From Chromera velia (lineage: Eukaryota; Sar; Chromeraceae), in assembly GCA_018398765.1 (NCBI GenBank), contig JAHBMJ010001761.1:1-25000 (forward strand): a stretch of 25,000 nt of DNA, read 5' to 3'. The position numbers and the translations under genes are program-made. Below are positions 18,503 to 25,000 of this stretch, piece after piece. Below the pieces are notes generated by a model. That model saw only the letters and a list, made by a program, of their open reading frames with translations. It did no database searches and was not told the DNA's origin. Each line of letters opens with the position of its first letter. Position 1 is the stretch's first letter.

Positions 18503-21312
18503 AGAGGGGGGGGTGGGTATCCTCTTGCTTCATCGTTTCGGGAAATTATTTGCATTTTCTACACCGGTTTTCTCTTCAGAATTCATTACTTCTGTTTTTT
18601 TTTTTTTTTCGCAGAATCGAAAAGCCAGTCCCTCAGTCATCAAGGCAGGTGGGGACGCAGATGTACAGATCGGATAAGCGTTGTTTTTTTTTTTGACAGC
18701 AAGTGGAGAGAGTATCATGGATGAGTTGTGCCAAGCAGGTTTTCGAGGTGCTGGTGCTTGCCGAAAATCCGGGTGGGGCGGACGAGAAAACCCCGAAGAG
18801 AAAGAGCAAAACTCAGGAGCCACAGGACGGGAGCAGTGCAGATGATGAAGAGTCGCATCTGCTCCCGACACTCTCAGTGGTGGCGGCGCCATTGGAAGAG
18901 CCCTTGGAGGGCCGCGGGTTGGGTGAATATGAGGTGTCTCCGGAGGGGCGGACGAAGACGACAGAGACGGTCCCTCTCTCGAAGTCAGTGGGTAGGCTCG
19001 TGTTATTCAACTGGAACGATTCTGTTGGTTCTGGTGGTTCTTTCTCGTTCGAAAATTCAGATGTGCATCTCTATCTTTTCCTGATCCAAGTCCCCCCAGA
19101 CCCGCTTCTCATGAGCAGGAAGCGGCCAGTGCCGCTGGTGTAAAAACAAACAGTCTTTCTTGTTTGCAGTCTGAGCCCTTGCTCGAGTGCTTGATGTAGA
19201 CTCAGGATGGATGCCTTTCCGGCAGGCAACGCACCCTCATCATGCCAAATGCAAAGGTTGCCTTTGATTTCATTTATGCCTGAAAGAAATGTTCTGCTGC
19301 AGGGCGTTCCTTTGATTTCATTTATGCCTGAAAGAAATGTTCTGCTGCAGGGCGTTCCTTAGATTTCATTTATGCCTGAAAGAAATGTTCTGCTGCAGGG
19401 CGTTCCTTTGATTTCATTTATGTCTGAAAGAAATGTTCTGCTGCAGGGCGTTCCAGCTTGCGACTGTGCAAGAGGTGGAGATGCAGGACCGTGCAGGACC
19501 TCCAAGCTCTCATCGACAGGAAGGGGAAGGAGAGCCCGGGAGACAGAGAAGAGCGAGTGAGCAGTCATCTGCAGGAGGACAGAGCGCCAGTCAGTCACTC
19601 AGTCATTTGGACAAACAGACAAGCAGAGCGATCAAAGGAAGGGAAGGAATGAAAAGCATACACAGAAAAACAAAGCCGCATTCCACACTCCGAAGCAAGC
19701 GAAACATCCGCAAGGATTCTGTTGCCCACGCAAACAAACGGGCGGCAGATGAGTGCTTCATCGGTCCTCCCTGCAATTTCCTCTCCCCTCCGATTACAGG
19801 GAGTTTCTGGTTTTCTTCGCGTATTCGACCGTTGTACCATTTTTGTCCATGCCTTCTTTCTTTCTTTCTTTCTTTCTTCCAGGTCTTCTGTTCTCGCCCC
19901 AACGACAGGGTCAGGGCCGGGGGAGGGGGGAGAGACTGACGGCGAGTCTGAACCTGTCTCCTCGGAGAGACCGGAGCGGGGGTGCGGAAGGAGGGCACAG
20001 CGTCGGGGGTGGGGATGTGTTCTCGCCTGGCCTCCGCTCGAACGCCGAGTCGCTCCTCTCTGCTCCTGTGTTTGCTACTCAGAGGGAGCCTCTCGCACGT
20101 GCTCGCACAAACGCTTCTTTGTTTCGTAAAGTGAGTTGTGTGTGTCTGTCAGGCTGTGTATCGGTGGCCTGTCTTCGTTTTTTTTAATTTTGACTTTTAC
20201 TTTCGCTCTTTCTCAGCATGTTGCGAAGGGGGGGGAAACGAAATGGAGGGGCTGGACGGCTTTCCTTCAGGGTAGATGTCGTGGGATCGTCGCCTCATTC
20301 CGTCTCGCTCCCCCTTGTATTGCAGCAACGTCTTTCCTTCGACAAACAAAGCAGCAGAATATCTCCCTGCCAACCTGCGTGCCAATTTGTGCCTGTCCCT
20401 TGTGCTGTCTGTAGGCGTGCGTGTGAATAACGGTGTGTTTATATGTGTCTCTCTGCGCCCGCTTGGGCGTATGTGCGTGCGTGTGTATGTGTGCATGTGC
20501 ACATTTGTGCGTGTGCGTGCAGCTGTCGACTCTCCGTTGCAGAGGGGGAGGCCGGAGCGCCAATGTGAGTCTTCAGCCCTTCATCAGTCGTCGAAGTTTT
20601 GCGGTTCTAGAGGAACGCTCTGAGCAGTTGCGGCCTCTCCTGGAAGAGGTGGAGGAGAGGGTGGAGGAGAAGCTCATCGAGGCCAATGAGGGATCCTCCG
20701 AAGGCAGCTGGAAAGAACTGTTCTGCCCTGAGACGCCTGCACAGTGCAAATTGATCTATTCAGGTGCGTCCGCGTGGTGTGGTCGGAGGGCCGAATCGTG
20801 TGTGCACACGTGTGTGTTTGGTCCACTCTGTCACACTGAATGAGTTGCATTGAGTTTTTTCTCGCTTTCTCGCACCTTGTTTCTGTCTCACTCCCCTGCC
20901 TGCCTTCTCAAGTTTCCAGCATCATTTGTTTGTTACCAAGAAGCACGAGAGGGGACAGTTGACAACCAGAGCGGACACTTTTCTTTCTTCCCGCACGGCC
21001 ACCTGAAATCCATCCATGCCCGCTCCTGCTTCGCTGACTGCCCCGGCCCTTGCAGGTCTATTGGTGCCGTCCATGGCCCAGTCGACGGGAATCGAAGCGG
21101 CGACGTATTACTCTGCCATGATCCTCCAGAGGGTAGTGAGGGGGAGGTCTTTTTTTTTTTTAATACTCTGCCATGATCCTCCAGAGGGTAGGGAGGGGGA
21201 GGTCTTTTTTTTTTTTGATACTCTGCCATGATCCTCCAGAGGGTAGGGAGGGGGAGAAAGAGGGGGATGGATTTCTATAGAGCAAGTGGTGAAGCGCGGT
21301 CTCTCTTTTCCT

Positions 21313-21351
<39 letters not shown>

Positions 21352-22358
21352 TCCTCTTCCTCTTCCTCTTTCTCTTCCTCTTCTTCTTCTTCCCCCTTCC
21401 TCTTCCTCTTCTTCTTCTTCTTCTTCTTCTTCTTCTTCCTCTTCCTCTTCCTCTTCCTCTTTCTCTTGCTCTTCTTCTTCTTCTTCTTCTTCTTCTTCTT
21501 CTTTTCCTCTTCCTCTTCCTCTTCCTCTTCTTCTTCTTCTTCTTCTTCGTTCCTTTCTCGTCTTCGGGCACTTTTTTTGTATAGCTGTCGATTCTCCTCT
21601 TCGTTCTGAGGGAAACGGCCATGGCTGGCTACTATTTTTTTTTCATGACTCCGGCGTGTAATCTCTTGTTTTTCTTCTTTTTTTTTTTTCGGCATTGAGT
21701 GGTTGCTTGTTCGTGTTGACTATGTGGATGCAGGCGGGCTTCGAAAACGAAGCAGAGGCCTTCAACGCAACGGTTGCTGTGGGAGTTGGAAAAGTTTTGG
21801 TCATTCTTCTCAGCGCTTCTCTGATCGACCGTGTCGGCAGGTGGGTTTGGTTTCATTTATCGTGAATCTGTTCATCTTTTCGTTCCTGACAAAGCCATGC
21901 AGCCAGCCTCTACATATCGCTTCCTTCCCGAAATCTCAAATCTCCCGCATGGTTTTCTTTTCTTCCTTTTAACAAAACGGTGTGCGGCAGTCAATCGAGA
22001 GGCCAAATAGACGCAAAGCGCAAATTTTGCCTCCTGAGAGGAGAGACCAATTTTGTTTTTCTTATGTCTGTCATTGCTCGTCCGTCTGCAGACGACCTTT
22101 GCTGATCATGTCCCTGATGTTGATGAGTCTGTCGAATATTCTGTTCGGGGCCTTTCAGCTGGAGTTTGTGGAGGCAGACAAAATGGCAAGCTTGGGAGCC
22201 TTCGCGCTGTTCATCTGCGCGTTCTCCCTGGGGGCCGGCCCCCTCCAACTGATCCTGCCTGCTGAACTTCTTCCGTTGAGAGTGCGGGGTCGAGGGGTGG
22301 GGGTTGCAACTTTGCTCTGCAGGTTTGTGGTCTTTCTCATTTGTTGCTCTCCCTTCGG

Positions 22359-22407
<49 letters not shown>

Positions 22408-23259
22408 GTGTGTGTCTGCCCTCAATGTGTGTGGATGTCTGTCTGCGCGAACAGCTTTTCTTTCTTGGTTCGTGGGTATGCCTGTTCTCTCTTGTCTGAG
22501 TGCAGCACCCCGCCTCACTGATGCGTGTTCGCCCTTTTCGTTTCATCCTTGACTTCTTTCGCCTTCTCTCGCATCTTCCACTCCGTCGCTCTCTCTGCCC
22601 TGCGACTTTTTGCCTGTACCTAAATCGTAAAAGGATTGTTCTAGCTTGTGTTTTATTCTCTCTCTCTCTCTCTGTCTCTCTCTCTCTCCTTTTTTTCCGG
22701 CCCTTTCCCCCTTCCTCCTAACAGGATAGTTTCAAGTGCAGTAGCCTTGACGTACCTGTCGCTGGCGGACTCCCTCGGAATGTCAGGCGTCTCCTTTCTT
22801 TACGGATGTGTTGGACTCTGTGCAAGTCTGTTCGTGTGTCTGACTGTCCCAGAGACGAAGGGGAAGAGTCTGGAGATGATCGGACAGGAGGACGAAGACG
22901 ACTTTGAGTTAGGGGGGTACGAGTGGGACGCGGAGTCTCTCCACGAGAGGTCGTTGCACGAAGAGGAAATGAGCGCACCCAGAACGGCCTCAGCGTCAGC
23001 AGAGAGAGACGGGTTCCAGAGTGTGCGAGGGAGTGGGGGTCTGAGTGCGAGGGGGGGAGACGGATCGACTGGAGACGGCTGTCCGATTCAGGTGGCAAAG
23101 GGGGGGGGGCGGTCTGGTCTGTCTGGGTCGGTGCAGAATGGCGAGATTCTTGACGGAAGGGCGAGGGGTGGAGGGAGTACGGTGCTTCATCCGCAAGAAG
23201 ACAACGACGAAGGCGACCTGGATCTTCTTCTTACAGAGGAGCTGGAGGGACATGGTTGA
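16061..23259 (+). CDS. MFS sugar/polyol transporter, 15 exons, long central loop
   Basis: It is a membrane carrier of the Sugar_tr family, closest in pattern to plant polyol/monosaccharide H+ symporters; the substrate is not determined. Exons: 16061-16142, 16498-16768, 17243-17329, 17831-17928, 18327-18436, 18700-18991, 19497-19556, 19883-20130, 20217-20271, 20326-20378, 20523-20763, 21056-21132, 21734-21840, 22092-22322, 22725-23259. All introns are GT-AG and the frame holds throughout, giving 848 residues. Visible motifs are GYDIGIMSG (TM1), DRLGRR (67-72), YVAEVSPPKSRG (119-130), PESPRW (185-190), QSTGIEAATYYS (541-552, the QxxGI site of TM7), DRVGRR (590-595), PAELLPLRVRGRG (about 650-662) and PETKGKS (713-719). 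The TM6-TM7 loop (about 217-532) is roughly five times the usual length, Ser/Gly/Arg-rich, ending in an acidic helix. The tail after 720 is acidic then Ser/Gly-rich. Exons 1-5 and 11-15 are firm; 6-10 rest on splice sites and frame only. TM1 starts at the Met, so an upstream exon may be missing. Confidence 0.88.
18277..18324 (+). repeat. ATGG/ATGA tetranucleotide repeat in intron 4
   Basis: Tandem GGAT/GAAT units run up to the TGCAG acceptor of exon 5 (starts 18327). The usual pyrimidine tract is therefore replaced by a purine-rich repeat, an unusual 3' splice site, although the downstream frame (PESPRW) confirms the junction. Confidence 0.8.
18467..18499 (+). repeat. (AC)n microsatellite in intron 5
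   Basis: An uninterrupted AC dinucleotide run of about 33 bases is followed by an AG/G tract. It lies between exon 5 and two T-runs before exon 6. Length is probably variable. Confidence 0.9.
19263..19454 (+). repeat. 48-bp tandem array (4 copies) in intron 6
   Basis: There are four units of exactly 48 bp, beginning TTTGATTTCATTTATGCCTG and ending GGGCGTTCC. Differences are few: TTAGATTT in unit 3 and ATGTCTG in unit 4. Every unit contains CTGCTGCAGGG, which resembles a 3' splice site. The array ends about 40 bases before candidate exon 7 (19497-19556). A 48-bp step keeps frame. Confidence 0.9.
19853..19880 (+). repeat. (CTTT)n tract at the exon 8 acceptor
   Basis: TTTC repeats form the pyrimidine tract directly before the CCAG acceptor of exon 8 (starts 19883). 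Confidence 0.85.
21109..21256 (+). repeat. 55-bp tandem repeat spanning the exon 12 donor
   Basis: ACTCTGCCATGATCCTCCAG plus AGGGTAG and a G/T-rich tail recurs with exact 55-bp spacing (CTCTG at 21111, 21166 and 21221), about 2.7 copies. Copy 1 contains the last 24 coding bases of exon 12 and its donor at 21133. Copies 2 and 3 repeat that donor (21188, 21243) inside intron 12. Confidence 0.92.
21303..21548 (+). repeat. (TTC/CCT)n polypyrimidine tract in intron 12
   Basis: About 245 bases consist almost only of C and T in CTT and CTC triplets. The complementary purine strand yields Lys/Glu/Arg low-complexity frames that are not genes. Long mirror-like polypurine-polypyrimidine tracts can form triplex DNA. 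Confidence 0.92.
22360..22404 (+). repeat. (TC)n(TG)n microsatellite in intron 14
   Basis: A TC run of about 15 bases passes into a TG run of about 30 bases, shortly after the exon 14 donor at 22323. Confidence 0.88.
22657..22688 (+). repeat. (TC)n tract before exon 15
   Basis: This TC repeat, with one TG interruption, together with the following T and C runs forms the long pyrimidine tract of the exon 15 acceptor (AACAG, exon from 22725). Confidence 0.85.
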
Positions 23260-25000
23260 GAGGAAAGGGGATGAGAGGGATGTTCACTGTTTATGGTGGA
23301 GGTCTCTTTCGTGGTGTACTTTCTGCATTTCGGGCATGATCTGGCTTATTTGTTCGGTAGGAAAGTAGGGCTTCTGTTTCGTCTGCGACTGCAGACGGAC
23401 CTGAAGGAACCCTATTTGAAGGATATCGAAAGCAGGAATACTTGTAAAGAAAACAGGTTCAAGAAAGCAAAAACTAGCAAAAATTAAACGAGCAATGAGC
23501 TGGGCAATGAGTCATACGCATTGTCATAGATCATTTACTGATTACGCATGCTGTCAGTGTTTTGTCTAGTGTTTTACATAGCATTGAATACCTCATTTAG
23601 CATCTAATATTAGGATTAGGATTTATGTTTTATAATTATTTTAATTTTAATCTAGATTTTAATATTTTGTTTTTAATAGTGTTTAATAGAAAACTGAAAT
23701 TAAAAAGAGTGTAATAAATAGTTTGTTTGATTCATTGATTGATTCCGCCCTAGGGCCTTCCTGCTATATTAATGCATCTGTTGTACTTAAGAGAACTGAA
23801 GATTAAAACTCTGTGGGGGATTGGTTACTGACAGGTTATACAAGCGTAACTTGCTGCAAGACCCACAACGCCCCTCCACAAGCCTGGCACCTAGCCTAGC
23901 ATAGCACACAGGGTATCATCATTCAAAGTTGGTCATCATAGGCATTTTAGACCCCTATCTACCCCTATTGATCGGGCCTTGCTCTACCCAGACTACGTGT
24001 AGTACCCCCTTCCTATACCACTTAGATACACTTGGATAAAAATCGACCATAACCGACTCCATGCAGCCTTAACATACAACGTACCTGTCTGACCGGGTCT
24101 TACTGGGTCTATTGAGGAATGAAGCTTGCCGCAGTGCTCATTTTTATGGAAATCAGTAACTTACCTCTACTTAACGTGATTGTTGGCAATTTGAAATTCC
24201 ACGCGATCCGTGCGAGCTGTCCACGTTTGGTGCATTGTATACTGAAACCGACCTTGATCTCGCTTGAGGAACACATTTTTGATTCAGTCTGTATTTGCTT
24301 TCTGTTAATTTATGTCTTTTCGGGGCCGATATCTCACTCAGCGCTGCATGCATATCGATCTCTCCATGCATGCAATCATGGAAGTGATCTGATGTAGCTT
24401 AATTCTTTCTATAGCTTTGTTTTCAACTTTTCATCTTGGCAGTGACATGATATCATATCTCTCGTCGGATTGACATTTAAGTGTGGAAGAGTGGCATACT
24501 ATGTTGTCATCACTGAGATAACTCAATAATGATTATTGTAATAAGGCCATTATTTAGATAATAGTAATAATAATTATTCCAAACCGGTAATAAGCCATAA
24601 TCATTATGCAAAACCCTCAACTTAACCATAAAATTTTGTCAGATTTGTGAAGTGTTTTTAGGTGAAAAACAAATCAAAGTTCTTAAAATAATGTGTTTTA
24701 AAACTTTAATTAAGCCTCCTAGGGCTTGTCAAACGTATTTTTGTTTTAACATTCATATAATTATTATTTTTTTAAATAATGGTTATAAACTAATAATTAT
24801 TAGGAAAATCAGGTTTGAGTTATCCTGCTGATGTACGGCTTCAAGGCCTCTGCACCTAGCTCACATTCTACTTCGCATTCATGGATGTATAGTTATATTA
24901 ATATGATCTTTTCTGCGGTACGGAAAAACTCCTGGGCTACAAGAAGGAGCGATTGTACAGATTATTATGGATTATGACTCGGAGGATGTGAAAGCTGCTT
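23260..25000. other. AT-rich 3' flank, no gene seen
   Basis: No frame above 110 codons and no motif occurs. The sequence becomes AT-rich from about 23480, with an AATAAA at 23713-23718 about 455 bases after the transporter stop that could serve as a distant polyadenylation signal. A less AT-rich island lies at 23740-24100. At 24535-24800 there are many short AT palindromes such as TAATAATTATTA. Confidence 0.5.

Noticed and set aside
18615-18648. Mini-exon between exons 5 and 6 of the transporter (CGCAG acceptor, GGCAG|GTGGGG donor)
   Set aside because: Its 34 bases would throw exon 6 into a frame that soon reaches a stop, whereas skipping it keeps the long open frame.
19447-19556. Longer versions of exon 7 starting at 19447, 19457 or 19487
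   Set aside because: Their lengths (110, 100 and 70) are not multiples of three, so they do not lead into the exon 8 frame used here. Only 19497-19556 fits the phase on both sides.
21108-21695. 195-codon minus-strand Glu/Lys-rich frame and the matching Ser/Phe/Leu plus frames
   Set aside because: They are produced by the CTT/CTC polypyrimidine tract within intron 12 of the transporter.
24119-24397. 92-codon plus frame in the 3' flank
   Set aside because: It has no motif, lies in AT-rich sequence and overlaps an antisense frame of similar quality.

Overview
The window reads as nuclear DNA of an intron-rich, repeat-rich eukaryote. One gene has 14 GT-AG introns with T-rich acceptors, and it lies beside retrotransposon remains and satellite arrays. 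The codon style, the plant-type sugar/polyol transporter and the Ty1/copia relatives would suit a protist alga such as a chromerid (for example Chromera) or a related alveolate or stramenopile. This taxonomic guess is inference; no rRNA or other marker gene is present.

Layout. 1-1560 is gene-poor. 1563-2630 holds two 170-bp direct repeats around a 728-bp core that contains a 400-bp dispersed repeat; a second copy of that repeat lies at 15341-15739. From about 3130 to 13455 is one large satellite block. A minisatellite of about 65 bp occurs in three parts (3130-3865, 6571-7680, 12011-13455), and a 9-bp array (7685-7990 and 10919-12010) appears to have grown inside it. Two retroelements have landed in the block. 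One is a 5'-truncated copia-type pol on the minus strand (about 3866-6570). The other is a complete 2.9-kb non-autonomous LTR element (7996-10913) with 258-bp LTRs, a primer binding site and a CTCAG target-site duplication. Its single gag-position reading frame is broken only by stop codons.

13980-16060 is unassigned sequence. 16061-23259 (+) is the one well-supported gene: a 15-exon major facilitator superfamily sugar/polyol transporter. My exon model stays in frame through every junction and gives 848 residues. It has an unusually long, low-complexity loop between TM6 and TM7 and an acidic/Ser/Gly-rich C-terminal tail. Its introns carry many simple repeats, including a 55-bp triplication that copies a 5' splice site and a 48-bp array that copies an acceptor-like TGCAG. 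23260-25000 is AT-rich with no convincing gene.

The most notable cross-window signal is in the three dispersed repeat pairs. By eye they differ by about 41 transitions and no transversions, almost all in CpG or CpA/TpG context. All the premature stops in both retroelements are one such change away from a sense codon. This points to a methylation- or RIP-like mutational process acting on repeats.
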